This document shows, one piece after another, positions 44,121-54,297 of a DNA stretch of 64,000 bases. The translations under genes and the position numbers were made by a program. Origin of the DNA: an uncultured Sutterella sp. (GTDB lineage: Bacteria > Pseudomonadota > Gammaproteobacteria > Burkholderiales > Burkholderiaceae_F); the NCBI GenBank assembly GCA_905197905.1, contig CAJKAP010000011.1, positions 1 to 64,000 on the forward strand, written 5' to 3'. Position 1 is the first letter of the stretch. The number at the start of each line of letters is the position of its first letter. A model generated the notes under the pieces. The model worked only from the letters and a program-made list of their open reading frames with translations. It was not told where the DNA came from and did not search any database.

Positions 44121-45083
44121 CTATTGGACTGAGTCGCCCGGTAAGGGGCAGCCCAGAATCCGACGAGCACGAGAGGCATCGGATTCGATCGCGGCTCGAA
44201 GTTCCTCGAGCCCAGAAAACTTTTTCTCTCCACGCAGGCGTTCCACGAATTCGACCTCAACGATGCGACCATACGCATCGCCCTTCCAGTCAAAGACGTT
44301 CGTCTCTAGCAAATAGCGCCCGTCTGAGGCGACGGTCGGCTTTCTGCCAATGGAGGCCACACCGTTTAAGGTTGCGTGTCCTAAGCCCTTCACGCGCACA
44401 GCAAAAACACCATGCACCGCGGGGTGCGAATGCGATCCCGGCGGAATCGGTGCCATATTAAGCGTGGGGAACCCAAGCGTACGACCGAGTTCTGCACCAT
44501 GAATGACGCGCCCCGTCATGCTGTAGGGGCGACCCAACATTTGGGCTGCCTCGTAGAGGTTGCCTTCAGCTAAGACTTGGCGAATGCGAGATGAACTGAT
44601 GCGAGCCGTTTCATGAAAGAGCATCGGCTGCACAAAGACTTCAAAGGGATGCGTTTTACTCATCGCTTCGAGCGTTTCCACGCTCCCTTTGCGATCGCTC
44701 CCAAAGCGGAAGTCTTCCCCGACGGTCATCCAGAACGTATCGAGCCCATCAATCAGAATGTCTTTGACAAAGGCTTCTGCGGTGAGGCTCGCCAAAGAAT
44801 GACGAAAGGGGAGAATGTAGATGCGTTCAATCCCTGTGGCGAGAATACGCAACACTTTGTCGTAGAGCGTGGAGATGCGAGCAACCTCACCACCGTGACC
44901 AAAGAAATCTTTGGGGTGGGGCTCAAAGGTCACAACCGAAGGCACAAGACCACGTTCATGGGCTGCCTGACAGACCATGCGTAGGAGGCTTTGATGCCCA
45001 AGATGGACGCCGTCAAAGTTGCCAATGGCAATAGCAGACGGGCGCTTTAAGAGCGCAGGAGGTAAACCGCGAAAAACACGCAT
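44121..45083 (-). CDS. ribF: Bifunctional riboflavin kinase/FAD synthetase
   Basis: 320 aa. Makes FMN and FAD. The N-terminal nucleotidyltransferase domain has AIGNFDGVHLGHQSLL (~residues 20-35) and FEPHPKDFF. The C-terminal flavokinase has GRVIHGAELGRTLGFPTLNM and LLETNVFDW. First gene of the ribF-ileS-lspA operon; 70 bases separate it from ileS. Confidence 0.97.
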   Translation of the reverse strand: MRVFRGLPPALLKRPSAIAIGNFDGVHLGHQSLLRMVCQAAHERGLVPSVVTFEPHPKDFFGHGGEVARISTLYDKVLRILATGIERIYILPFRHSLASLTAEAFVKDILIDGLDTFWMTVGEDFRFGSDRKGSVETLEAMSKTHPFEVFVQPMLFHETARISSSRIRQVLAEGNLYEAAQMLGRPYSMTGRVIHGAELGRTLGFPTLNMAPIPPGSHSHPAVHGVFAVRVKGLGHATLNGVASIGRKPTVASDGRYLLETNVFDWKGDAYGRIVEVEFVERLRGEKKFSGLEELRAAIESDASRARRILGCPLPGDSVQ

Positions 45084-45177
45084 TTGTTCGACAAAAGTTA
45101 AAAAACAGAAGTGTGAGATTTCTGATTATACGGAATTTCACGGGAAAAACCCTACCTCTAGGTAAAATTAACGATAG

Positions 45178-45202
45178 AATGAGGCGGACTTAGCGCCTCA
45201 TT
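45178..45202 (+). other. Hairpin in the ribF-purN divergent region
   Basis: A 9-bp perfect stem AATGAGGCG/CGCCTCATT with a 7-nt loop and no T run. It is the only clear structure in the 283 bases between the two start codons. A -10-like TAAAAT is nearby at about 45163. Function unclear. Confidence 0.35.
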
Positions 45203-45366
45203 GATGGAAAAAGAGGTGAAACTTTCGCCGATTGGGTGAAAAAATCCTCTTTCTCCTCTGGAATCGCTTCATCGTGGGCGGTTTTTCTTTTTTCTAGGAA
45301 ACCGCTTCAATGCTTTGCTCATCGCGATGACGGTGAGCACCACCAAGAAAAAAGGGGAAGGTAAGA

Positions 45367-46035
45367 GTGAAAAACATTGTGATTTTGATCTCTGGTCGAG
45401 GGAGCAATTTCGAGGCGATTCTGCGCACGGCACGCGAAGAAGATTGGCTCACGAACTGCGGCGCCCGTATTGCAGCGGTGATTAGTAATCGTCCTGACGC
45501 CAAGGGCCTTGAAACCGCACGTGACAATGGTATTGAAGCCGTCGCGATTGATCACAAAGCATTCCCCTCACGTGAAGCCTTTGATGAAGCGCTCGCAGAA
45601 AAAGTGGCCTCTTACAACCCTGATGTGGTGGTCTTGGCAGGCTTTATGCGCATTCTGACAGAAGGCTTTGTGCGCCAGTTTGAAGGTCGACTCCTCAATA
45701 TTCACCCCGCGATTTTGCCCCTTTTCCCTGGGCTTGATACTCATCAGCGCGCAATTGATGCGGGTTGCCGCGTACATGGCTCAACCGTGCACTTTGTGAG
45801 TCCGGTGCTAGACGGAGGTGCGATTATTGGTCAGGCGATTGTGCCGATTTTGCCCTCTGACGACGCCGACACGCTTGCGCATCGAGGGCTCGTCTACGAA
45901 CATCAGCTCTATCCGCGCTGTGTGCGTGCCTTGATTGAGGGTCGCATTCGCTTAGAAAACGGTAAGTGCGTCTGCGACGATAAGACGGCACTGGAATTAA
46001 CGATTTTTGGAGAGGGTGAAACCGCTCACGAATGA
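45367..46035 (+). CDS. purN: Phosphoribosylglycinamide formyltransferase 1
   Basis: 222 aa. Uses 10-formyl-THF to formylate GAR in purine synthesis. Motifs: LISGRGSNFEAIL (~residues 6-18), VISNRPDAKGLE, LAGFMRILTEGFVRQFEGRL and NIHPAILPLFPGLDTHQRA with catalytic Asn/His, then VHFVSPVLDGGAIIGQ. Start is GTG 45367 with GGAAGG upstream. The next gene is 42 bases downstream, probably the same operon. Confidence 0.95.
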   Translation: MKNIVILISGRGSNFEAILRTAREEDWLTNCGARIAAVISNRPDAKGLETARDNGIEAVAIDHKAFPSREAFDEALAEKVASYNPDVVVLAGFMRILTEGFVRQFEGRLLNIHPAILPLFPGLDTHQRAIDAGCRVHGSTVHFVSPVLDGGAIIGQAIVPILPSDDADTLAHRGLVYEHQLYPRCVRALIEGRIRLENGKCVCDDKTALELTIFGEGETAHE

Positions 46036-46077
46036 GCGAGTCTCCCCAACCCCAAATAAAAGAGAACGAAAAAAATT

Positions 46078-47544
46078 ATGGCTGAAAATTCTTTCCCCAA
46101 GCGTCATGTCTTTGGCCGCCCAAAGACGCGTCGCCCCACCGATCGCTTTGAACCTAAGCGCACCGAACGTCAACGCGCCGCAAGTAAGCGCCAGCGCGAA
46201 GAAGCGCGTCACGGTTTTGCCAAGGGAGATCAGACGCCTGAAAAGCGTATGGCGCCCTTGCGTCCTGGTCAGGTTCGCATCACGAGTTTGATCGTGGATG
46301 AACTTACCCGCGCTTTGAGCGTTATTTTGAAGCTCGACGGGCCAGCAGACGTTTTGATGAAGCTCTTCTTTAAGAGTAGCCCGCATCTTGGCGTACGTGA
46401 CCGTGGTTTGATCGCTGAGGGGATCTACTACGCGCTTCGCCACTATGCATCCCTTCGCTGGGCAATGCGTCCTGTGCATCCCGATCGTGCGCCACGCTTG
46501 GCTGCTTTGGTGACGCTCGCTCGTCAGCACGGGATTGAAGCCCTTCCGCCCAACTCGATTGGTCGCGAAGAAGGTCCTTTGAAGAACATTTTGGCCGCGA
46601 AAATTGAAGACGCGCCCGCTCATGTACGAGCTGAACTTCCGCAGTGGCTTTTTGACTTGATTGAAGCGCAGTATGACGACACAGCTGTGCTTTACCCAGC
46701 GATGCTCGAAGGCGCTCCGCTTGACTTGCGCGTGAACCTTTTGAAGGCTAACCGTGAAGAAGTCTTAGCTGAACTCGAAAAGAACGGCGTGCAAGCCTTT
46801 GCAACGCCTTATAGTCCCGATGGGATTCGCCTGCCGACAAAACCTGGTCTCACGCAGTGGCCAATCTACAAAGACGGTTTAGTCGATGTGCAGGACGAAG
46901 GAAGCCAGCTGATTGCGCGCTTAGTGCATCCGCATCGTCGTGAAATGATTTGCGACTTCTGCGCTGGCGCTGGTGGTAAGACCTTGGCGATGGGCGCTTT
47001 GATGCGCTCGACGGGGCGCCTCTACGCCTTTGATGTGAACGAAAAGCGTCTGAACGGGATGCTTCCGCGTATGCGTCGCGCGGGCTTGAGTAACGTGCAC
47101 CCGATTGCGATTCGCAACGAAAAAGATAATCGCGTCAAGCGCCTCCAAGGGAAGTTTGATCGCGTCTTAATCGATGCGCCTTGCTCTGGGACGGGCACCT
47201 TCCGTCGCAATCCTGACTTGAAGTGGCGCCTTTCTCCTGCGGAAATGGATCGCATCAACGAGATTCAGAAGAACATTTTGGAAGAGGCCTCAAAGCTTGT
47301 GAAAGCAGGCGGTCGCCTCGTCTATGCTACGTGCTCGATGATTCGCCGTGAAAACCAGGATGTGGTGGAAGCTTTCTTAGCGGCTCACCCCGAATGGCAT
47401 CTTGTGCCAGCGCTTGAAGTGTTGGCGCAGCAGGGCATCACTTTTGACCCTGAAGCGGCTAAGCGCTTTGGTGACTACTTCCAGATGCTCCCACACGTGC
47501 ACAACACCGATGGCTTCTTTGCCGCGGTGCTCGTGAGAGACTAA
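46078..47544 (+). CDS. RsmB/NOL1-NOP2-sun family RNA m5C methyltransferase
   Basis: 488 aa. SAM-dependent RNA cytosine-5 methyltransferase. SAM-binding CDFCAGAGGKTLAMG, motif IV DAPCSGTGTFRRNPD and motif VI YATCSMIRRENQ supply the two catalytic cysteines. A basic ~60-residue extension precedes an N-terminal part that may be NusB-like. By layout it is closest to RsmB (16S rRNA C967), but the exact target is inferred. A terminator follows. Confidence 0.88.
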   Translation: MAENSFPKRHVFGRPKTRRPTDRFEPKRTERQRAASKRQREEARHGFAKGDQTPEKRMAPLRPGQVRITSLIVDELTRALSVILKLDGPADVLMKLFFKSSPHLGVRDRGLIAEGIYYALRHYASLRWAMRPVHPDRAPRLAALVTLARQHGIEALPPNSIGREEGPLKNILAAKIEDAPAHVRAELPQWLFDLIEAQYDDTAVLYPAMLEGAPLDLRVNLLKANREEVLAELEKNGVQAFATPYSPDGIRLPTKPGLTQWPIYKDGLVDVQDEGSQLIARLVHPHRREMICDFCAGAGGKTLAMGALMRSTGRLYAFDVNEKRLNGMLPRMRRAGLSNVHPIAIRNEKDNRVKRLQGKFDRVLIDAPCSGTGTFRRNPDLKWRLSPAEMDRINEIQKNILEEASKLVKAGGRLVYATCSMIRRENQDVVEAFLAAHPEWHLVPALEVLAQQGITFDPEAAKRFGDYFQMLPHVHNTDGFFAAVLVRD

Positions 47545-47567
47545 GCTCTCTACGAACGACATAACAA

Positions 47568-47609
47568 GAAACCCGTGAAGGAAAGTGCTTCTTTCACGGG
47601 TTTTGTTTT
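47568..47609 (+). terminator. Terminator of the purN-methyltransferase unit
   Basis: GAAACCCGTGAA-type stem (47569-47579 with 47593-47603) with a T-rich tail (TTTTGTTTTA). Confidence 0.8.
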
Positions 47610-48052
47610 ATCTGGAAAAAGAATAATGGGGAATCGTCTCTCTAAGAGTCTATTTAATTAATTGATTTATTGACAATACATATTTTAAAGATGTGGACTG
47701 TTTAATTTGATTTAACCAGGAGTTTTCTAACTTCTATAGGGAGATTACTAATATAAAAATATCAAGTGAATCAACTGGTTGATTCTGTATCGCTGTGAGA
47801 GTAGCTAGTCAATAAATCTTTATTTAGTTATTGATTTCTTCCATATAGTAAAATGTTTCCTTTAAAAATTCTGTGTTAGGATAGAATCTGAAAGACCAGA
47901 TTCTTACGCGCCGTTGACCGCGACGCCACCTCCATGACCACCGATGAAGAGAGATTAGAGTTTCGGACCGATCTTTTCCTTGTTTTCTTACTGGACCTTC
48001 CTGTCACTTTCTTCATTTGCCGTGGCGACCAGACTCAATGAAGAGATATATC
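47610..48052 (+). promoter_or_regulatory. AT-rich leader of autotransporter gene 1
   Basis: About 440 bases of mostly AT-rich sequence. It holds an 8-bp hairpin AGAATCTG/CAGATTCT (47883-47890, 47897-47904) overlapping a -10-like TAGAAT, and a good TTGACA at about 47669 without a matching -10. It does not share the promoter and leader stem seen in front of genes 2 and 3. No gene is supported here. Confidence 0.4.
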
Positions 48053-50980
48053 ATGACGAAAAAAGTCACTTTCGCTAAAACGCCTCTTGCTTTAGCCTTG
48101 CTTCTTACTTTTTGTGCTCCTCTACAAGCAAGTTTGATTCTTCCCATTAAAACTGATCAACAGTTCGAAACTGATACCACCATTGATTACGATGGCGACA
48201 TGGTGATATACGCTGATCATTACGCCCCCACTCACATCCATATTGCCGATGATGCGGTGCTAACTATCAATTCCAACGTTACTCCAGAGAGAGTGGCGCA
48301 ATCTGGTTCAAGTGCAGCAATGATGGGGCGCATTATTGATGCAACGCGCGATAGCGTTATTTTTAGTGGGGGAGAGCTTAGACTGAATAAAACAGACTAC
48401 TACGCAGCAAGGGAAAATGTTTCCGCAGAGCAACAAACCTTCATTCGCTCTTCTGATTTCTACCAGGCTGAGCATAAAGAGATACGATTCGACAATAAGA
48501 AAACCGTGATGAAGGGAGCGCTTCCGTATGGCTCTATGCTGATCGGTAACGTTGCTTTGATTTTTAATGGAGAGACCGAAATAACCCTTGATAGAGGGGA
48601 AAGTTTGTCTAAGGCGAGTTCTGTGATAGGAGGACTGGTTCAAGGAGGGGCTCTTTTTGAAATCAAGAAAGGGGCGAAGATTTCTCTAATTGCAGGGAAG
48701 AATGATAACTTTACTCAAGGACTTCAGCTGGGTTCAGGAGGTAATGCGTTATTTGATGGGGTTGTCACTTATGACCTTGATGCACATGGTAGTTCAGCGC
48801 ATCAATACGGCATCTTCACCTATAAACTGGAAAATGAACCCACTTATACGCCCCAAGAAAAACTCATAGAGTCCAAGGGAACCTTGCAGTTTAATTTGCA
48901 TGGCGGTTTCAAAGAAAAAACTTATGTTTATGGCATCAAAACCTATAGAGATATTGCCTTTAATAAGTTAGGCATTGCAGCCAATGATGCCAAGTCTGCC
49001 TATGGTTTTTTACTCGATTCAAAGACCGATAAAACCACACCAACAAAGATTTCTGGAACCGACTATAGCTTTACGAGCGAAAATGCAGGACAGGCGATTG
49101 GTATCTACATTCTTAAAGGCATCCCCGGTGTTGTTGATATAGGTAGCTACAACTTTAAAACGCAAGATGTTACCGATGCTTGGGCTATTTTCGCAGGAGA
49201 TGGTTCTGTTAGTTTGAAAAAACTGATGGTTGATAATGGAGCGAATAAGAATAACTACGGGATCAGAGCCACCGGCACTGCCAATGTGACGGTAGCGGAT
49301 GATTTTACTGTTGCGGCACAGAACCCTATTAGCGCGAGCAATACCGCTCTCGTCGATGTGAAGAAAAACTTCATCTCCAACTCCACCAGTATGATCGTGG
49401 CGACCAACGATGCCAAGGTCTTGATCAACAAAGAAGGCGCTGGTGCTGTGCAATTTACTGGGGGTACTGAGAGAGTCGGCAATGCAACGCTTGATATAAC
49501 GCTAGGTTCCTGTCAAGAAAAGCCCTCTTTCTGGAAAGTTCTCACGTTGGTCGCAGGCACGCCTTCTACGCTTAGCCACTTGACGCTAGGAGAGAACGCA
49601 CAAATGCACTTCTTTGTGAGTGATGCGTCGTTTGTGAATAGCGAAAGTGGTACCTCAATGGTGAACGTCTTGGGTGACGCACCTGTCGCTCTGAAAAAGC
49701 ACGAGAAGTCGGGGATTGTTCTCATCAACAATATGGGCGCCGACTTTACCGTGGGCGATGTGATTGGACTCATTTCCAGCACTAACGGCTTCACGTTGGA
49801 CGCAACGGCGATTAAGGCTAAAGAAGATCTCGCTGATCTCAAGCAGGAGTTGAGTGTGGTCACTCCCCGCTCTTTAGTGCAGTTGCAAGAAACGGCGGTT
49901 GGAAAAGACAGCTACGATTTGCTTCTGGAAACGGATAACCGCTTAATTGCCAAAATTAAAGAGCCGCCCAAGCCAGAACCCAAACCCGAACCGAAGCCGG
50001 AACCTAAGCCTGAGCCAAAACCAGAGCCCAAGCCTGAACCGAAACCTTCGGTGATCAACCCGCAGACGGATGCGATGATGGAATCCTCCGTTTCGGCCTA
50101 TGGAACGCTCTTTGCCGCAGACGATTTGTTTGTTGACAGTGTTTTGCGCTCTCACAATGGTCAGCATCGAGAAGGTCTCTTTGCGGCAGCGCGTGCTGGC
50201 AAGTGGGCGATCGATACGCGAACGGATCTTGATATGGATATCGTCACGGGGCTCGTTGGCTACGCGAAGCGTAACGGGGCTTCGGAGATCGGTGGCTTCC
50301 TTGAAATAGGTCACTCTTCTTACGACACGATGACCTACGCCAAGATCGGCAACGTTGAGGGCAAAGGTCGCCACAACTACGCGGGCGTTGGTCTTTATGT
50401 GGACTATGCCACGCCAGTGGACGGCTTGAAACTCACGGGTTATGTGAAGGGTGGGGCGTTCTCCAACCACTTTAACGCCGAGCTCATTGGTCAGAAGGTC
50501 ACCTTTGATCGCACGAACGCTTATTGGGGTGTGCATCTTGGGGCGCATTATGACTTTGACGTAGCAAAACTTCGTAGTCGCACTTTCTTCTCCTACTTCT
50601 ACGACGGGATGAAGTCGAGCGCTTACGACATCGCTGGCACTGAAAAGCTGGAAGGCGCAACGTTTAACTACGACACCCTCCAAGCTCATCGTGTCCAAGT
50701 GGGTAACCTTTTTGAATACCAGTACACGCCAACGCAGCGCCCATACTTTGGTCTGACGCTTGAACAAACGATTAGCGCTAAGGCTAAGGGCACTGCTACC
50801 GATAAGGATGGCACGCTGAAACTTACCTCGAGCGATATGGCAGGCACTACGGGTATTCTCTCAGCGGGTTGGAACTACACCAATCCTGCGGATACCTTTG
50901 AGTTTGAAGTAGGTGTCAATGGCTATGTTGGCACTCGTCAAGGTGTCTCTGGACAAGTTCAGGCGAACTGGAAGTTCTAA
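48053..50980 (+). CDS. Autotransporter (type Va secretion) 1
   Basis: 975 aa. Signal peptide MTKKVTFAKTPLALALLLTF ending LQA (~residues 1-26), a passenger of ~600 residues predicted as repetitive beta-helix, a PK-E/PE linker (~637-665) and a C-terminal ~280-residue beta-barrel ending in Phe (VQANWKF), as required for outer-membrane insertion. ATG 48053 has GAAGAG 7 bases upstream and aligns with the starts of genes 2 and 3; ATG 48038 is an alternative. The passenger differs strongly from genes 2 and 3, while the region before the linker and the barrel are shared. Adhesion or a similar surface role is possible but not shown. Confidence 0.88.
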   Translation: MTKKVTFAKTPLALALLLTFCAPLQASLILPIKTDQQFETDTTIDYDGDMVIYADHYAPTHIHIADDAVLTINSNVTPERVAQSGSSAAMMGRIIDATRDSVIFSGGELRLNKTDYYAARENVSAEQQTFIRSSDFYQAEHKEIRFDNKKTVMKGALPYGSMLIGNVALIFNGETEITLDRGESLSKASSVIGGLVQGGALFEIKKGAKISLIAGKNDNFTQGLQLGSGGNALFDGVVTYDLDAHGSSAHQYGIFTYKLENEPTYTPQEKLIESKGTLQFNLHGGFKEKTYVYGIKTYRDIAFNKLGIAANDAKSAYGFLLDSKTDKTTPTKISGTDYSFTSENAGQAIGIYILKGIPGVVDIGSYNFKTQDVTDAWAIFAGDGSVSLKKLMVDNGANKNNYGIRATGTANVTVADDFTVAAQNPISASNTALVDVKKNFISNSTSMIVATNDAKVLINKEGAGAVQFTGGTERVGNATLDITLGSCQEKPSFWKVLTLVAGTPSTLSHLTLGENAQMHFFVSDASFVNSESGTSMVNVLGDAPVALKKHEKSGIVLINNMGADFTVGDVIGLISSTNGFTLDATAIKAKEDLADLKQELSVVTPRSLVQLQETAVGKDSYDLLLETDNRLIAKIKEPPKPEPKPEPKPEPKPEPKPEPKPEPKPSVINPQTDAMMESSVSAYGTLFAADDLFVDSVLRSHNGQHREGLFAAARAGKWAIDTRTDLDMDIVTGLVGYAKRNGASEIGGFLEIGHSSYDTMTYAKIGNVEGKGRHNYAGVGLYVDYATPVDGLKLTGYVKGGAFSNHFNAELIGQKVTFDRTNAYWGVHLGAHYDFDVAKLRSRTFFSYFYDGMKSSAYDIAGTEKLEGATFNYDTLQAHRVQVGNLFEYQYTPTQRPYFGLTLEQTISAKAKGTATDKDGTLKLTSSDMAGTTGILSAGWNYTNPADTFEFEVGVNGYVGTRQGVSGQVQANWKF
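49962..50047 (+). repeat. Pro-Glu/Lys linker repeat in autotransporter 1
   Basis: In-frame PKPE repeat copies (period 12 nt, degenerate) between passenger and barrel. Copy changes keep the frame. Confidence 0.8.
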
Positions 50981-51009
50981 GCAACTCTAAAAAACACGCT
51001 AGGAGAGGG

Positions 51010-51062
51010 CTCCCGTACTCGTTGGTCACTGATAGACCAATAAGTGCGGGAGTTTTTCTTTT
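51010..51062 (+). terminator. Branched terminator after autotransporter 1
   Basis: Outer stem CTCCCGTACT/AGTGCGGGAG (51010-51019 with 51043-51052) and inner stem TTGGTC/GACCAA (51022-51027 with 51035-51040), then TTTTTCTTTTC. The same design follows gene 2. Confidence 0.85.
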
Positions 51063-51219
51063 CTGTGAAAGAGAGAAGTTGCAAATACGCAACAAAAAAG
51101 CGCTCTTTAACAAGGGTTGGGAGGAGAGTCAAAATCGCGTAAAAGCTTCTCTAAGAAGAGTTTAGGGAGAATAAGCCTTTTGTGAGCAAAAAGTGAAGCG
51201 TTAAATTAAAAATAAAGTC

Positions 51220-51394
51220 GTGATTTATAAGAGGGAGTCGCCTTATACTGTAGGGATACCGAAGACTTTTTTGTCATGAAGTTTTCTCTGACCAACAACC
51301 TCCAACAAAGACCCATTCTGTAGATCTCTCGACAGCTTCTCTCCATGAAAGAGTCTTTGTTTATTCGATTTCTTATTGCCTAGCGAGACCTACT
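51220..51394 (+). promoter_or_regulatory. Promoter and structured leader of autotransporter 2
   Basis: GTGATTTATAA (51220-51230) and -10 TATACT (51244-51249) match the block before gene 3. The leader contains CAAAGAC (51306-51312) pairing with GTCTTTG (51353-51359), a 40-nt loop, and 35 bases from the stem to ATG. The stem position, loop length and distance are identical in gene 3, although the loop sequence is not. Confidence 0.6.
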
Positions 51395-54265
51395 ATGAGA
51401 TCGACTCTTCAATTCAGCAAAACACCTCTTGCCTTAGCACTCACTTTTGCGCTTTGCTCAGTGGCTTATGCGGCGAATCCTATCGTTCCCGATCGTGATT
51501 ACGGCACCGAAACCATCGAAGTTGATGGTCCTGTTGTTTTGGCAACGCGTGCTGGTGAAACCGTCACACTTAATATCACGGAAGGTGAAACACTGACGCT
51601 TGTCGGGAAAGTGAGCCAGACAACGCTCAAGAAGTCAGAAGAAGGGACGGTCATTGATGGGACCAAAGGCAATTTGACCGTCACGGGTGGCAATTTAGTC
51701 CTCTCAAGAGCGGATTTGAAGGAGTTTGCTCCCGATAGCAATCTCTCCACGAAAAAGCAATCCATCATCAATGGCTATAACGCCAGTGCGGGGACTCAAC
51801 TAGTTTTCTCTAACGCGAGTACCACGTTAACTGGGTCGACGCCACAAGGGATTCGCCTCAATAAAGATATTGCCTTGAGCGCAACTAACGGCATGACGAT
51901 TAAGCTCGACCGTACCCAAATTCCAACGGTTGACGATGAGGCAATTGGAATTGACTTGAGAGATACGGCAACGCTGACTTTCGGGAGTGGTGGGGCATCT
52001 TCTATTGAAATAAAAGGCGCTCCCAAGGACAAAAATGTGGCAGGGGTGAGGCTCTACGCAGATAGTAAGGCAACCTTTGAAGGAGATTTAGGTATCACGG
52101 TCGAAGGTGGGACAACCACTACAGCTGCTATCGATTTAGGTAAAGGAAACGGTTCCTTTAAAGCGAAAAAAGCCACCGTCAAAGTGGACGGCTCCAACAA
52201 TGTCATGGGCCTCAACGTGGCGAAGGACAGTAACTATACGACCGAGATGGATGAGTTGACCGTCAAGAGTGAAGCCTCTCGAAATGGCTATGGGATGCGA
52301 GTCGACGGTGGTGGCACGCTCAAAATAAAAGATTTAAAGGTAACGCTTGATAATGCGACAAGACAAGCTCGCGGGATTATGTTCCAGAGCAATACCACCA
52401 TGACGTTGGATGTCGATGATCTCTCTATCACGACGAATAACGCGGGTAGTGCTTATGGCATTTATCTCTCAAACGGTACGGTAGTTGCAAACTCAGCCTA
52501 CATTGAAAACAATGGCGTGGCAGCAGGCGAAGCGAACTATGGCATCGTGACGAGAAAGACTGGGAAAGTGATCATTAAGCAGGGTTTGGTCACTAAGGCT
52601 CCTGTTGCGATTGAAACTCAAGAGACTTCCACAGTTGATGTTGAGCAAGGCTTCATGGCACTGGGGACGAGCGTGCTTAGCGCAACAGACACCAGTACGT
52701 TGAAAATTAATAGCCAAGGAACGGAGGCTGTGTTATTCAGTGGGGTGACTTTAAAAGAGGCCGGCAGTACTCTTGAAATGACTTTGGGCGGCCTCAGTGC
52801 CGCACCAGGGACGCAATCGTATTGGAATGTTTTGTCGCCAAATGCGGCAACTCCTGAAGGCAAGGTTTCTACGCTCAGTAAACTCACGCTCGGGAAGTAT
52901 GCTCGCCTCAACTTCTTTGTCTCAGACGCCGACTTCGTCAATGGCACGCACGACATGATTAAAGTCGAGGGCGACACGCCAGTCGCTTTCTTGTCGGGTG
53001 ATAAGACGGGTATTTCGATTGTGAAAGCGGGTGAGATTGAGTTCAAGCCCAACGACAAGATCGGCTTGATCGGTAGTGAGAAGGGATTTACTTTGGATGG
53101 TAGCACGCTTGCTGCGGGCGCGAACCTTGAAAAACTCAAACAAGATTTGATGGACTTGAGCGTCACTCAGGTTGATAGTTTGATTGCTTGGAAAGATTCA
53201 GAATTGAAGAAGGATCAATATGATCTGCTTCTCGATACGGACAAACGCTTGGTGGCGACGATTAAAGAGCCGCCAAAGCCAGAACCCGAGCCCGAGCCCG
53301 AGCCAAAACCCGAGCCTAAACCAGATCCCGAACGCATCCTCAATCCGCAAACGGATGTGTTGATGGAAGCTTCTGCTTCTTCCTATGGCACGCTTTTTGC
53401 GGCGGACGATTTGTTTGTGGATAGCGTCTTGCGCTCTCGTCGCGGTCAGCACCCTGAAGGACTCTTCGCGGCTGCGCGCTACGGTCGCTGGTCTATTGAT
53501 ACCAACACGGATATTGACGTGGATATCGTGACGGGGCTTGTGGGCTACGCTAAGTGCTTTGATAACGCTGAGTACGGTGGCTTCCTTGAAATGGGCCATG
53601 CTTCTTACGACACGATGGCCTATGCGAAGATTGGCGACGTGCTGGGTCACGGTCGCCACAACTACGCGGGTATCGGTCTTTATGCCGACTATGGCACGTC
53701 GGTTGAAGGCTTGAAACTTACTGGCTACCTGAAGGGCGGCGCCTTCTCGAACCACTTGAATACTCAATTGGTGGGCCAGAAGGTGAAATTTGACAACACG
53801 GGCGCTTATTGGGGCGTGCATCTTGGGACGCACTATGACTTCCAGTTGAGTAAGCTCCGTAGCCGTACATTCCTCTCTTACTTTTACGATGGGCTGCAGT
53901 CTTCCTCCTATGACGTCGCTGGCACAGAAGCAATTGTGGGCGCGAGCTTTAAGTTCGATTCGCTCAACGCACACCGTGTGCAGATTGGTAACCTCTTTGA
54001 GTATGACCATTCCGCCACATTGCGTCCATACTTTGGTCTCACGTTTGAGCAGGTCTTGAGCGCTGAGGCTAAGGGAACGGCGACGGATAAGACTGGCACG
54101 ATGACACTGCGCTCTAGCGATATGGAAGGCTCGACGGGGATTATCTCGGCGGGTTGGACGTACCTCAACGAAGCGCAAACGTTTGAATTTGAAGTTGGTG
54201 TGAATGGCTATGTAGGTGCCCGCCAGGGTGCCTCGGGTCAGGTTCAGGCTAACTGGAAGTTCTAA
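51395..54265 (+). CDS. Autotransporter (type Va secretion) 2
   Basis: 956 aa. Signal peptide MRSTLQFSKTPLALALTFAL ending AYA (~1-26). Passenger of ~600 residues with alternating beta-strand patterns, including an N-terminal stretch shared with gene 3 (IVPDRDYGTETIEVDGPVVL). PE/PK linker (~624-645), then the barrel (INPQTD-like LNPQTDVLMEAS ... VQANWKF). The ~130 residues before the linker (STLEMTLGG, WNVLSPNAATPEGK) are conserved in gene 3. Translated from ATG 51395 with GCGAGAC upstream rather than a strong GGAGG. Likely surface-exposed; function unknown. Confidence 0.88.
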   Translation: MRSTLQFSKTPLALALTFALCSVAYAANPIVPDRDYGTETIEVDGPVVLATRAGETVTLNITEGETLTLVGKVSQTTLKKSEEGTVIDGTKGNLTVTGGNLVLSRADLKEFAPDSNLSTKKQSIINGYNASAGTQLVFSNASTTLTGSTPQGIRLNKDIALSATNGMTIKLDRTQIPTVDDEAIGIDLRDTATLTFGSGGASSIEIKGAPKDKNVAGVRLYADSKATFEGDLGITVEGGTTTTAAIDLGKGNGSFKAKKATVKVDGSNNVMGLNVAKDSNYTTEMDELTVKSEASRNGYGMRVDGGGTLKIKDLKVTLDNATRQARGIMFQSNTTMTLDVDDLSITTNNAGSAYGIYLSNGTVVANSAYIENNGVAAGEANYGIVTRKTGKVIIKQGLVTKAPVAIETQETSTVDVEQGFMALGTSVLSATDTSTLKINSQGTEAVLFSGVTLKEAGSTLEMTLGGLSAAPGTQSYWNVLSPNAATPEGKVSTLSKLTLGKYARLNFFVSDADFVNGTHDMIKVEGDTPVAFLSGDKTGISIVKAGEIEFKPNDKIGLIGSEKGFTLDGSTLAAGANLEKLKQDLMDLSVTQVDSLIAWKDSELKKDQYDLLLDTDKRLVATIKEPPKPEPEPEPEPKPEPKPDPERILNPQTDVLMEASASSYGTLFAADDLFVDSVLRSRRGQHPEGLFAAARYGRWSIDTNTDIDVDIVTGLVGYAKCFDNAEYGGFLEMGHASYDTMAYAKIGDVLGHGRHNYAGIGLYADYGTSVEGLKLTGYLKGGAFSNHLNTQLVGQKVKFDNTGAYWGVHLGTHYDFQLSKLRSRTFLSYFYDGLQSSSYDVAGTEAIVGASFKFDSLNAHRVQIGNLFEYDHSATLRPYFGLTFEQVLSAEAKGTATDKTGTMTLRSSDMEGSTGIISAGWTYLNEAQTFEFEVGVNGYVGARQGASGQVQANWKF
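53267..53331 (+). repeat. Pro-Glu linker repeat in autotransporter 2
   Basis: Short in-frame PEPE/PKPE repeat, shorter than in genes 1 and 3. Confidence 0.75.
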
Positions 54266-54297
54266 ACGAACTTTTCACCTAACACGCTAGGAGTGTA

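Noticed and set aside
53198..54178. 326-aa minus-strand frame across the autotransporter 2 barrel
   Set aside because: Antisense shadow; similar shadows exist in all three copies.
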